18,026 bases of DNA, taken from contig PWVH01000091.1 of the NCBI GenBank assembly GCA_003563465.1, positions 1 through 18,026 of the forward strand. Reading direction: 5' to 3'. Made by a program: the position numbers and the translations under genes. Within the stretch, counting starts at the first letter, position 1; each line of letters starts with the position of its first letter. The notes beneath the pieces were generated by a model. That model did no database searches and was not told the origin of the DNA. It saw only the letters and a program-made list of their open reading frames with translations. The stretch comes from Coriobacteriaceae bacterium (GTDB lineage: Bacteria > Actinomycetota > Coriobacteriia > Anaerosomatales > SLCP01). This document shows, piece after piece, positions 7,748-14,522 of the stretch.

Positions 7748-8083
7748 CTAGAATTCCCGAGCTTCTTCGAGGGTCGAGAAGATAGCAAACACCTTATCGA
7801 GCCCAGTGATGCGGAAGATCTTTAGGATGTTGTCGCGCGTACACACCAACCGGATGGTGCCGTCCCGCTCCTTGGCGCGCCGCAGACCACCGACAAGCAC
7901 GCCAAGGCCCGAGCTGTCAATGAACTCTACTTCTTCGAGGTCGACCACGACACGCGCGCAACCGGCCTCTATCTCTGCCACCAACGCTTCTTTCAACCGA
8001 GGAGCCGTGTAGACGTCGACTTCTCCGCCGAGTGTCATCACACAGGTTTCGTCGGTCTGGGCCGTCTTGATGTCGAGTTCCAT
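7748..8083 (-). CDS. STAS domain anti-sigma-factor antagonist
   Basis: A 111-residue single-domain protein of the SpoIIAA/RsbV family. In this family the unphosphorylated form binds an anti-sigma kinase and releases its sigma factor. It starts MELDIKT, has GEVDVYTAPRLKEAL at 20-34, and the diagnostic FIDSSGLGVLVGGLRRAK at 55-71. The first serine of DSSGLG (S57) is the usual phosphorylation site. The C-terminal part (LVCTRDNILKIFRITGLDKVFAIF) also fits. The ATG at 8083 has GGGAGAG upstream. A promoter sits about 45 bases upstream at 8125-8154. No anti-sigma kinase (RsbW/SpoIIAB) or phosphatase is nearby, so its partner is encoded elsewhere. It heads the co-directional run into tatA. Confidence 0.92.
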   Translation of the reverse strand: MELDIKTAQTDETCVMTLGGEVDVYTAPRLKEALVAEIEAGCARVVVDLEEVEFIDSSGLGVLVGGLRRAKERDGTIRLVCTRDNILKIFRITGLDKVFAIFSTLEEAREF

Positions 8084-8124
8084 CGTGTGGGTCTCTCCCT
8101 ACCGTCGCTGGAACAGCGTGAAAG

Positions 8125-8154
8125 ATTGTACCGTGCCTATACCTCGTGCAACAA
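8125..8154 (-). promoter_or_regulatory. Promoter for the STAS-tatA-tatC-hypAB run
   Basis: On the minus strand a -10 of TACAAT (8130-8125) is preceded by TTGTTG with an 18-base spacer (8154-8149); TTGCAC with a 15-base spacer overlaps it. Five of six bases match the -10 consensus. It lies about 40 bases before the ATG at 8083 in the divergent region and is the best sigma70-type promoter in the window. Confidence 0.6.
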
Positions 8155-8283
8155 ACGTCTTGCGACATGACTTATCCGAACGGGCTCTCGTGAGTGCCTT
8201 TGCCCACCGAGGCTACGCCGACTCGATACCGCCAGCCGGAATCGGGGTAACATTGTTGTGAGCAGCCGAACGAAAGGACCTCG

Positions 8284-8640
8284 ATGTCGCTTACCATCGA
8301 TCTCACGCAAGAACCCAGCCACTGGGTCCTGAGACTGGCAGGAGACCTGGACTACGGCGAGTGCGCCTCGTTTAGGATGAACATCGACCGGGTGCTTAAG
8401 AACTCGCCACCGGCAACCATCGTCGATCTTCAGAATCTCGAATACCTTGACAGCTCCGGTCTCGGTCTGCTGCTGAGCCTCTCGAAAGAGTACGGAGCCC
8501 AGGGCGGCCGGTTGGTGCTCGTCACGAACGAGACCGTAGACAACATCCTGTCGCTCACGCGCCTCAACGGAATCTTTTCCACCGCGTCTTCCATGAGCGA
8601 GGCGGTGGCGACCGTCGCCGTGGACGAGAGCCAGAGCTAG
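8284..8640 (+). CDS. STAS domain anti-sigma-factor antagonist (plus strand)
   Basis: A 118-residue STAS protein and the only plus-strand gene. It has the family layout: LTIDLTQEPSHWVLRLAGDLDYGECASF, then IVDLQNLEYLDSSGLGLLLSLSKEY at 46-70 with phospho-acceptor S57, then LVLVTNETVDNILSLTRLNGIF. It resembles the divergent STAS gene at 7748-8083 in size and plan but differs clearly in sequence, so this is an old duplication or two independent recruits. The ATG is preceded by AAAGGA 6 bases upstream. No convincing promoter is visible in the 200-base divergent region on this strand; TTGCCC (8200-8205) followed 17 bases later by TCGATA is poor. It converges on the TPR gene with a 58-base gap. Confidence 0.92.
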   Translation: MSLTIDLTQEPSHWVLRLAGDLDYGECASFRMNIDRVLKNSPPATIVDLQNLEYLDSSGLGLLLSLSKEYGAQGGRLVLVTNETVDNILSLTRLNGIFSTASSMSEAVATVAVDESQS

Positions 8641-8698
8641 GCACGGTCCACCTGCTGGCGCGATCGAGAGCCTCTCTGAACCTGTTGCGTGCACGACT

Positions 8699-9382
8699 CT
8701 AGGGTTGAGAGGGAAGCAGTGTTTCCTCTGCGGAGCCCTCCGGCACCGACGGAGTCGCAGCGATATCAGCCAGTATCTGTCGAGCCGCAGGTGCGCTGTC
8801 ACCCTCGGGCTCGAGTTCTAGATAGCGCTCCAACACGGCAATGGCATCATCCTGCCGTTCCGCCGCTCGATAGAATATCCCTGCATTGAAGTAGGCGGGT
8901 GCGAACTCGGGCGACTCGATGAAGACCTCCTCGGCCAGCTCGATGGCTCTGAGTACCTGTCCGCTGTAGAAGTAAGTGACAGCGAGGTCGGTCTTGACGT
9001 TGGGGTCGCCAGGCTCCAAAGAAAGTGCTCTCTCGTAGTGGGCGCCTGCCGCAATCCACATCGGCACGTCATGGCCGCTTCCGGGACCGAAAGCGTCACG
9101 CAGCTGAGCTGCCCAACTGTAGTAGGTGTTCCCGAGGTTGACCATCACCGTGTAGCTTTCCGGTTCGCTCTCGAGCACGGCGATGCCACCCACGATCGAT
9201 GGGATGTGATTGCTGGCGACGCGCTCGAGCGTTTCGGCGACCTCGGAGCCTGCCGCCGGCTGCTGCTGCGACCTGCCGGCCCCGAAGAGCACCGGCAAGA
9301 TGCTGCCTCCGGCAAACGCAATCACCACGACGACGACCACGATCTTGACCCATGTAGACGCTTGTTTCTTGTTGATGGCCAC
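8699..9382 (-). CDS. Membrane-anchored tetratricopeptide repeat protein
   Basis: A 227-residue protein with a Lys-rich start (MAINKKQ), a single N-terminal membrane helix at about 11-33, and an external domain of TPR helices. The pairs are seen in NLGNTYYSWAAQL, GAHYERALSLEPGDPNVKTDLAVTYFYSGQVLRAIELAEEVF and PAYFNAGIFYRAAERQDDAIAVLERYLELEPEGD. The first repeat pair is interrupted by a loop (FGPGSGHDVPMW). It is probably a protein-protein scaffold at the membrane. The start is GTG 9382, supported by AGGAGGAG 6-7 bases upstream. It ends the minus-strand group behind the one-helix protein at 9464-9910, with an 81-base gap containing a stem-loop. CcmH/CycI-like roles in cytochrome c assembly are conceivable but not shown. 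Confidence 0.8.
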   Translation of the reverse strand: MAINKKQASTWVKIVVVVVVIAFAGGSILPVLFGAGRSQQQPAAGSEVAETLERVASNHIPSIVGGIAVLESEPESYTVMVNLGNTYYSWAAQLRDAFGPGSGHDVPMWIAAGAHYERALSLEPGDPNVKTDLAVTYFYSGQVLRAIELAEEVFIESPEFAPAYFNAGIFYRAAERQDDAIAVLERYLELEPEGDSAPAARQILADIAATPSVPEGSAEETLLPSQP

Positions 9383-9418
9383 GTCGTCTCCTCCTGTGGA
9401 GCCAGTTCAGCGGAAGGA

Positions 9419-9444
9419 TCCCGGCATGCCGAGTCGAGCCGGGA
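9419..9444 (-). terminator. Possible weak terminator or attenuator stem-loop
   Basis: Seven perfect pairs, TCCCGGC (minus strand 9444-9438) with GCCGGGA (9425-9419), around a 12-base loop. It lies in the gap between the one-helix protein and the TPR gene, followed on the minus strand by TCCTTCC rather than a T-run. Partial termination is possible. Confidence 0.3.
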
Positions 9445-9463
9445 CCCCTCTGGTCGGTTCCTT

Positions 9464-9910
9464 CTATTCTGAGTCGCCCTCAGAAGCAGGCTCTTCTTCT
9501 CCTTCAGGAGCAGGCTCGGCGTCAGGATCTGGTGTTCCCGTCTCCGTTTCGCCCAGCATCTCGCTGATATCCGGATGATCTGGCGGCATCTGGCCGGACT
9601 GCATCTCTTCAGGCGAGAGCGGACGCGCCTCTCCGTCACCCATTCCTGCGGGCATGCCCGCAGGAGAGATGGGCGTGGAAGCACCGGTGGGTATGACGAC
9701 GCCGATGATGACGCCGATGAGAAGCGCGATGACTCCGATCAGCCCGGCGACGGTCATCGTGACGGTGGGAGGGCCAGCTGCAGCCGACGTGTGCTTGCCG
9801 GATGCACGTCCTCGCGCCTGAGGCTTCGAAGCCTCCGGTTCGGCTTTCTTCGGCTCTTTGGCTTCGGCCGGAGTCTCTTCGTCATCGAAAAAGAAGTCTT
9901 GATCGCTCAC
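9464..9910 (-). CDS. One-helix membrane protein with acidic, low-complexity ends
   Basis: A 148-residue protein I do not recognise. Residues 1-45 are charged and Ala/Glu/Lys-rich (MSDQDFFFDDEETPAEAK...), residues 50-74 are one membrane helix (VTMTVAGLIGVIALLIGVIIGVVIP), and the rest is Pro/Gly/Glu-rich (MPAGMGDGEARPLSPEEMQSGQMPPDHPDISEML...), ending in a Glu/Pro-rich acidic tail. There is no Cys, so it is not a cytochrome or disulfide protein. The start is GTG 9910, chosen for AGGAGGA 8 bases upstream. It lies 46 bases after the RseC-like gene. The Met/Asp/His-containing segment around residues 85-120 could bind metal, but no known motif is present. Confidence 0.7.
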   Translation of the reverse strand: MSDQDFFFDDEETPAEAKEPKKAEPEASKPQARGRASGKHTSAAAGPPTVTMTVAGLIGVIALLIGVIIGVVIPTGASTPISPAGMPAGMGDGEARPLSPEEMQSGQMPPDHPDISEMLGETETGTPDPDAEPAPEGEEEPASEGDSE

Positions 9911-9956
9911 GTGTCGATTCCTCCTACTCTACGGAAGCCCCGCTCGGTGCCCCGAT

Positions 9957-10403
9957 TCAACCAGGATAGTCGCCGTTAACTCGCGCGATTATAGCACGCA
10001 CCCTGGGCTGAACCTCACCGCGCCCGAAGAACCGGTCGAAGCGCTTGAGCGAAGCGAGAGCCACAGCACCGGCGCCTATCGCAGCGACAGCGCCGGAGAC
10101 ATCGGTATTGATGCCTATCCACGAACCAAGCAAGAAGCCCGCCACGTATCCCGACAGAGCCGCCATCACAGGAACCACATATGCCAATCCCTGAGCCCGC
10201 CGTCTGGCCGCCGCCGGAGTCTCCACCTCGACAAGGTCTCCAGGGCGCACACCGTGTTCGTCGACAACGCCTTCGAGAAGCCTTGCTCCCGCTGCCCCCT
10301 TGGCGCATGCGCCACAGACCTCGCAATCCGCCGAGGACTCCATCGAGATCAAAGCCGACCCGTCGTCGACGGCCACTACGGTACCGCGTTCGTGCATCGT
10401 CAT
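9957..10403 (-). CDS. RseC/MucC-like membrane protein (SoxR-reducing system type)
   Basis: A 148-residue protein with the RseC/MucC plan: N-terminal GTVVAVDDGSALISM, a Cys cluster CEVCGAC (C27, C30, C33), a small beta domain ending VRPGDLVEVE, then two membrane helices (about 73-92 and 103-119) and a basic tail. RseC proteins modulate sigmaE in proteobacteria and, with Rnf-like complexes, keep SoxR reduced; the three clustered cysteines suggest a metal or redox site. One fewer Cys is visible than the usual four. The ATG at 10403 overlaps the amidohydrolase stop as ATGA; a second ATG two codons later is also possible. The role in this organism is not shown by the neighbours. Confidence 0.75.
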   Translation of the reverse strand: MTMHERGTVVAVDDGSALISMESSADCEVCGACAKGAAGARLLEGVVDEHGVRPGDLVEVETPAAARRRAQGLAYVVPVMAALSGYVAGFLLGSWIGINTDVSGAVAAIGAGAVALASLKRFDRFFGRGEVQPRVRAIIARVNGDYPG

Positions 10404-11749
10404 GCTCGTAGCTTGACGCGCATCTCTTCGGCACGCGCTTGGATGCGATCTATGTCGAGCAGGCTCCAACGGCCGGACTCGTAAAGGACCTGCCCGGCCA
10501 CCATCGTGAACACGACGTTCTCCTGGTTGGCGGTGTGCACGAGGGTGCTGTACGGGTAGAGGGTTGGAATCTGGTGGCTGTGCGAGATGTCGACTGCGAT
10601 GATGTCCGCCTGTTTGCCCGGCTCCAGAGAGCCGACGCGGTCTTCCATGCCCAACGCGCGCGCCGCATCGAGCGTCGCCATCTTGACGTAATGCCTAGCA
10701 ACCAGATGAGGCTCGTATCCGACTACCGCGCGTTGGATCAGCAGACCGATGCGCATCTCATCGAACATGTCGAGGGTGTTGTTCGACGCTGGCGAATCCG
10801 TCCCGATGCCCAAACGGATCCCGCGGTGCAAAAACGCTGCGATGGGCGCGACTCCCATGCCCAGCTTGGCATTACATCTTGGACAGGTCGCGACCGCCAC
10901 GTTATGCTCCGCCAACGTCTCGATGTCCGAGTCGTCGACCTGGGTGCAGTGGACCGCGAGCAGTTCGGGTACCTCGTAAAGGCCAAGTTGCTCCACGTAG
11001 CGCACTGGGCTCACACCCGTCGGGAGCCAGCCGACATCAACCCCAGAGAACGTCTGCCGGTAATCTACCGCCAGACGGGAGCTCCCATACCTCACGAAGT
11101 CGTACTCGTCTCGCGAAGTGGCCAGGTGTGTTGAGACCGGCAGACCTTCGGCGATCGCCTTCTCGGCAACCTTTCGATAGAGCGTAGGATGGGTGCTGTA
11201 CGTTCCGTGCGGAGCGATGCCTGCGGTGAGCCGCGAGGGATCCCCTAGCTCGTTCCACTCCTGGATATCTTCAGTAGCACGAGCCATGACGTCGTCGATT
11301 TCGCGAGGGTCCATTGTCGACACCTCACGGTAGACGAGCGCGCGTACTCCCGCTGAAGCAAGCGCGTGGGCAGAAGCTCCCGAGTCGCTGATGTCGGCGA
11401 CCGTTGTGATCCCTGACTCCAATGCTTCGGCAGCCCCCAGAAGGGCGGCATCGTTCCAGTCCTGCGCGTCCAGCCGTTCCTCTTTCTCCAGAAGCTGTAG
11501 CTTCCACTGGGAGTAAGGCAGATCGTCCACTAGACCGCGCATGGCGGAGAACTCGAGGTGGGTGTGCAGATCGACGAAACCGGGCATCAGCACCGCTAGG
11601 CCGAAGTCGCGCACCTCTTCATCGGGATACACCTTTCTCATCTTCTCCGACTCGCCGACCTCGACGATGTGATCGCCGCGGATCAGCACGGCGCCATCTA
11701 CGATGTGCGGCGCGGCGATCGGAAGCACGTAGCGGGCAGCGAGTAGCAT
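10400..11749 (-). CDS. Amidohydrolase, MtaD/SsnA group; possible aminofutalosine deaminase
   Basis: A 449-residue metal-dependent deaminase of the MTA/SAH deaminase-SsnA group. Metal and catalytic residues are all present: H62 and H64 (DLHTHLEFS), H181 (APHGTYST), H208 (STHLATS), H267 (AVHCTQ) and D318 (GTDSPASNNTLDMF). It ends with the small composite beta-domain typical of the group (PGKQADIIAVD). The substrate cannot be fixed from sequence. Candidates are 6-amino-6-deoxyfutalosine (futalosine menaquinone pathway), 5'-methylthioadenosine/SAH, or guanine-like bases. Its position 54 bases after menG favours the menaquinone pathway; that is inference. ATG 11749 is chosen over one 15 codons upstream because GAGGAGAG precedes it and family similarity starts there. 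It probably has its own promoter at 11779-11787 and is coupled to the RseC-like gene. Confidence 0.88.
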   Translation of the reverse strand: MLLAARYVLPIAAPHIVDGAVLIRGDHIVEVGESEKMRKVYPDEEVRDFGLAVLMPGFVDLHTHLEFSAMRGLVDDLPYSQWKLQLLEKEERLDAQDWNDAALLGAAEALESGITTVADISDSGASAHALASAGVRALVYREVSTMDPREIDDVMARATEDIQEWNELGDPSRLTAGIAPHGTYSTHPTLYRKVAEKAIAEGLPVSTHLATSRDEYDFVRYGSSRLAVDYRQTFSGVDVGWLPTGVSPVRYVEQLGLYEVPELLAVHCTQVDDSDIETLAEHNVAVATCPRCNAKLGMGVAPIAAFLHRGIRLGIGTDSPASNNTLDMFDEMRIGLLIQRAVVGYEPHLVARHYVKMATLDAARALGMEDRVGSLEPGKQADIIAVDISHSHQIPTLYPYSTLVHTANQENVVFTMVAGQVLYESGRWSLLDIDRIQARAEEMRVKLRA

Positions 11750-11778
11750 CCGTCTCTCCTCGAAATCGGTGTGGCGCC

Positions 11779-11787
11779 ATTCTAGCA
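11779..11787 (-). promoter_or_regulatory. Candidate extended -10 promoter for the amidohydrolase gene
   Basis: Minus strand TGCTAGAAT, an extended -10, 30 bases before the ATG at 11749 in the 54-base gap after menG. No good -35 is present. GGCGCC occurs on both sides of it (11796-11801 and 11773-11778). Confidence 0.4.
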
Positions 11788-11803
11788 GCACCACGGCGCC
11801 GTA

Positions 11804-12544
11804 CTACTTGACGGCCGTGTGTATCGCCACTATGCCTCCGGTGCGGTCCTCCCAGGAGATAGCGGTGAAACCTGCTTCTCGCAGTTCCGCGGCGAGTTGG
11901 CCTTGGTTCGGGAAGGAGCGGATGGAGTCGTTCAGATAGCGGAAGGACGCTCTGTCACCGGTGAGAAGGCCGCCTATGGCGGGGATGACGAAACGTAGGT
12001 AGAAGTGGTAGAGCCATCGCCACGGAGCGAAAGGTGGTCGAGAGAACTCGAGGATGACGTATCGACCGCCGGCCTTGAGCACCCTTCTCACCTCTGCGAA
12101 GTTGGCTTCGCGGTCCGGAAGATTGCGCACACCGAAGGCGACCGTGACAACGTCGAATGAAGCAGCCGGAAAAGGAAGCTCCTGAGCATCGGCCACAGAG
12201 AAGACGATCCGCGTGCTGCCACGATACTTGCGAGCCTTCTCCTCGGCCACCTCGAGCATCTCGGGCACGAAGTCGGTGCCGACCACCTCGGCCGGGCGCC
12301 CTTGGCGCGCCAGCGCCATCGAAAGGTCGCCGGTGCCCGCACAGATATCCAAAACGCGGCTCGTGCGATTCAGGCGTGCGGCACGCACGGTGGCACGACG
12401 CCACATGCGGTCGCTTCCGAGACTCGAAAGCCTGTTGAAGAGGTCGTAGCGCGGGGCTATGAGAGAGAAGATTCCTCTCACACGCTCAGCAGAGGGCCGA
12501 CCTGGCGGCGGTGCGATAGGTCCGCCCCCGGTGGACTCGGGCAT
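11804..12544 (-). CDS. menG: Demethylmenaquinone methyltransferase MenG/UbiE
   Basis: SAM-dependent C-methyltransferase for the last step of menaquinone (or ubiquinone) synthesis, 246 residues. Motifs are VRGIFSLIAPRYDLFNRLSSLG at 22-43 (UbiE signature), SAM motif I VLDICAGTGDLS at 64-75, VGTDFVPEML at 88-97, FDVVTVAFGVRNLPDR at 130-145 (UbiE signature 2) and RVLKAGGRYVILEFSRP at 154-170. The start is ATG 12544, overlapping the radical SAM stop as TGATG; GGAGG lies 4 bases upstream. An in-frame TTG one codon earlier is less likely. In this anaerobic context with multiheme cytochromes the quinone is almost certainly menaquinone. Coupling to the radical SAM gene upstream suggests that the latter could also act on quinone or lipid chemistry. 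Confidence 0.93.
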   Translation of the reverse strand: MPESTGGGPIAPPPGRPSAERVRGIFSLIAPRYDLFNRLSSLGSDRMWRRATVRAARLNRTSRVLDICAGTGDLSMALARQGRPAEVVGTDFVPEMLEVAEEKARKYRGSTRIVFSVADAQELPFPAASFDVVTVAFGVRNLPDREANFAEVRRVLKAGGRYVILEFSRPPFAPWRWLYHFYLRFVIPAIGGLLTGDRASFRYLNDSIRSFPNQGQLAAELREAGFTAISWEDRTGGIVAIHTAVK

Positions 12545-14328
12545 CAAGCCTCCGGATTCTCGCTTGCGGGACGGGGCACGCCGCGTCGGCGCGACCCGAA
12601 CAGGTTAGCGAGATTCTCCATCAACCACAACACGAGCACGTGGTAGACGTTGCGAAAGCTTGCGTTGCGCGGCCAGTTCAGCTCGCTCTTCTGGCAGATG
12701 GTCGACTCGCTCGAGCGGTCCAGCTCCGCTTTGAGCGCAGCTAGCCTGCGCTCTCTGACCGAATCGTCCGTCTCAGCCATGACGCCGTCCACCCGCCGCA
12801 TCGTGTCGAGTGCCGCCAGTATGCGCTCCTCGGTCCGGGCGGCTGCCGCGGGTTCGACGACGCCTATGCGGCCTTTTAACCGATTAATCCTCAGGCCGGC
12901 CTCATAAGTGGCGTCGACCATCTCTTCCTTACTCATCGCGTCGCTCTCGTAGTTCATGATGTGCTTCCAGGTAGGCTGCACGAGCAGCTGGCGGTGTTCC
13001 TCTAGCGTGTCGGCCAGCCGCGTGAAACCGTAGGCGGCTGGATCGTCGAAGACCATGGAGCCCGGATCCAAGAAAGGCGCCATCGGCGATGAGAAGCACA
13101 GAAGCCTCGGGTCGTCGCCGACCCTCGCGTAGAGCGATTCGATGTAGTCGGCACTGCTCAGGACCGAAGCCGCGGTCTGCCGAGGAATGCCCGTCATGAA
13201 GTACAGATCGAAGCGCTTGCAGCCGTTTCGCAGCGCCGCTGCTATCGACTGCTCGACCTGCTCGGTGGTGTAGTGATGCTTGCCGAAGACCTCGCGCAGC
13301 CCATCGTCGTGCGTCTCGATACTGATCTCGACGGAATAGTCCCGCAGGTGTTCGTCCAGGAAGCGATAGAAGTCCTCAGCCGGGGGCCTGAAGAACTCGA
13401 AACCGATGGGGTTGCGCAGGTCGATCTTGGAAAGCCCGCGAATGAACGCCTCGGCATAGTCCTGCCCCCCCTGCTGGAAGTCGTTCAGGACGAACACCGG
13501 GCCGGGAATGTAGCGCTGTATGTGTGCGATGTCGCGAACCAGCAGTTCCGGGTCCCGGAATGCCACCTTCTTGCGTCCGAAGTGGTTGCGGAAAGAGTAC
13601 GCGCTACCGCCGCATGTGATGCAGTTGTGGCTGCATCCTCGGCACGTTAGCGAAGCACAGACCGGGTACTGGAGCCAGTCCTTGAAAGGAACGAAGCCCA
13701 TCATGTCGCGGTAGCGGATCACGGCCCTCATGTTGAAGGAGTAGTCGAGCGAGATATCGTTCATGTCCTCAAGAACCCAGTCCAACGGATTGCTGACTAC
13801 GGAGCCATCGGCCTTCTTGTAGGTGAGGTTGGGGATGTCGTCGACGCGCCCCTTGCCCTTGAGCGCGAGGAGCAGGCGTGCCATGGGCTCCTCGGTGGAG
13901 TCTCCGCGAACGACGTAGTCGACACACGGGTAAGAGACAAGCTCTTCGTGGAAGTAGCTCGCGGACAACCCGCCGAAGATCACCGGCGTGTCCGGATGGT
14001 ACTTCTTGACGATCTTGGCGACCTCGACAGAACCGTGCGCATGAGGCAGCCAGTGCAGATCGATGCCAAAAGCGACCGGATTCATCTCGCGGATCCCCCG
14101 TTCGACGTCGAAATCAGGGCGATGGAGCATGAGAACCGCGAGGTTCACGATCCTGACCTCCAACCCGTGCCGTTCGAGATACTCGGCCATAGTCGTGAAA
14201 CCGATGGGATACATCTCGAAGACGGGAGTGGATGGGACCATGTCGGATACGGGTCCGAACATGATGGAGCGCTCGCGGAAATCGTAGACGCTTGGGGCAT
14301 GCAACAATACGAGATCCACGCGCGACAT
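12544..14328 (-). CDS. B12-binding-type radical SAM protein of unknown substrate
   Basis: A 594-residue protein. The N-terminal part (about 1-150) resembles a cobalamin-binding Rossmann domain: DLVLLHAPSVYDFRER start, IGFTTMAEYLERHGLEVRIVNL, VAFGIDLHWLPHAHGSVEVAK (D90-x-H92, the degenerate DxH region), TPVIFGGLSASYFHEEL and VVRGDSTEEP. The radical SAM core carries the cluster motif CSHNCITC (C232, C236, C239) inside TCRGCSHNCITCGGSAYSF. Later segments (FEFFRPP, SIETHDDGLREVFGKHHYT, RFDLYFMTGIPRQTA) fit the barrel. It resembles the B12-SAM subgroup typified by a Thermoplasma protein (Ta0216-like), whose function is not known to me. The ATG at 14328 follows a promoter and operator-like repeat at 14407-14438. 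The stop overlaps menG, so the two are translationally coupled. Confidence 0.87.
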   Translation of the reverse strand: MSRVDLVLLHAPSVYDFRERSIMFGPVSDMVPSTPVFEMYPIGFTTMAEYLERHGLEVRIVNLAVLMLHRPDFDVERGIREMNPVAFGIDLHWLPHAHGSVEVAKIVKKYHPDTPVIFGGLSASYFHEELVSYPCVDYVVRGDSTEEPMARLLLALKGKGRVDDIPNLTYKKADGSVVSNPLDWVLEDMNDISLDYSFNMRAVIRYRDMMGFVPFKDWLQYPVCASLTCRGCSHNCITCGGSAYSFRNHFGRKKVAFRDPELLVRDIAHIQRYIPGPVFVLNDFQQGGQDYAEAFIRGLSKIDLRNPIGFEFFRPPAEDFYRFLDEHLRDYSVEISIETHDDGLREVFGKHHYTTEQVEQSIAAALRNGCKRFDLYFMTGIPRQTAASVLSSADYIESLYARVGDDPRLLCFSSPMAPFLDPGSMVFDDPAAYGFTRLADTLEEHRQLLVQPTWKHIMNYESDAMSKEEMVDATYEAGLRINRLKGRIGVVEPAAAARTEERILAALDTMRRVDGVMAETDDSVRERRLAALKAELDRSSESTICQKSELNWPRNASFRNVYHVLVLWLMENLANLFGSRRRGVPRPASENPEA

Positions 14329-14406
14329 GAAGCCAGGCCCTTCCTGTCGTGAGCGGCCTTATCGTGGCACCCCCGGCAGGGTACCGGCCGAGACCGAACG
14401 GATGGC

Positions 14407-14438
14407 AGTATAGCACGGGCCGTGCCGAGTCGTGCCGA
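14407..14438 (-). promoter_or_regulatory. Promoter with operator-like repeats, radical SAM-menG operon
   Basis: Minus strand TGCTATACT (14415-14407) is an extended -10 one base from consensus, with a weak -35 (GCACGA) 17 bases upstream. A perfect odd palindrome, GCACGGgCCGTGC (plus strand 14413-14425), abuts the -10. The 8-mer CGTGCCGA occurs twice exactly 10 bases apart (14421-14428 and 14431-14438, plus strand). This looks like an operator for a repressor covering the spacer. The predicted start is about 14400, giving a leader near 70 bases. Confidence 0.55.
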
Positions 14439-14470
14439 CAACCTTACCGTCGACCCTAAGAGCTTGATTC

Positions 14471-14485
14471 GCCGTCCGGAACGGC
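14471..14485 (-). terminator. Possible weak stem-loop after the seven-heme cytochrome gene
   Basis: GCCGT-tccgg-ACGGC on the minus strand, five pairs, about 40 bases after the cytochrome stop codon and with no T-run. It is recorded as the only terminator-like structure there; confidence is low. Confidence 0.2.
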
Positions 14486-14522
14486 TGTCCTGCCCGACGA
14501 CTGGACGTGCGCGGTCATGGCG

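Noticed and set aside
14456..14518. Twenty-codon frame just after the cytochrome stop
   Set aside because: No ribosome binding site beyond the G-rich tract, low-complexity product, and it overlaps the only stem-loop there; not supported as a gene.
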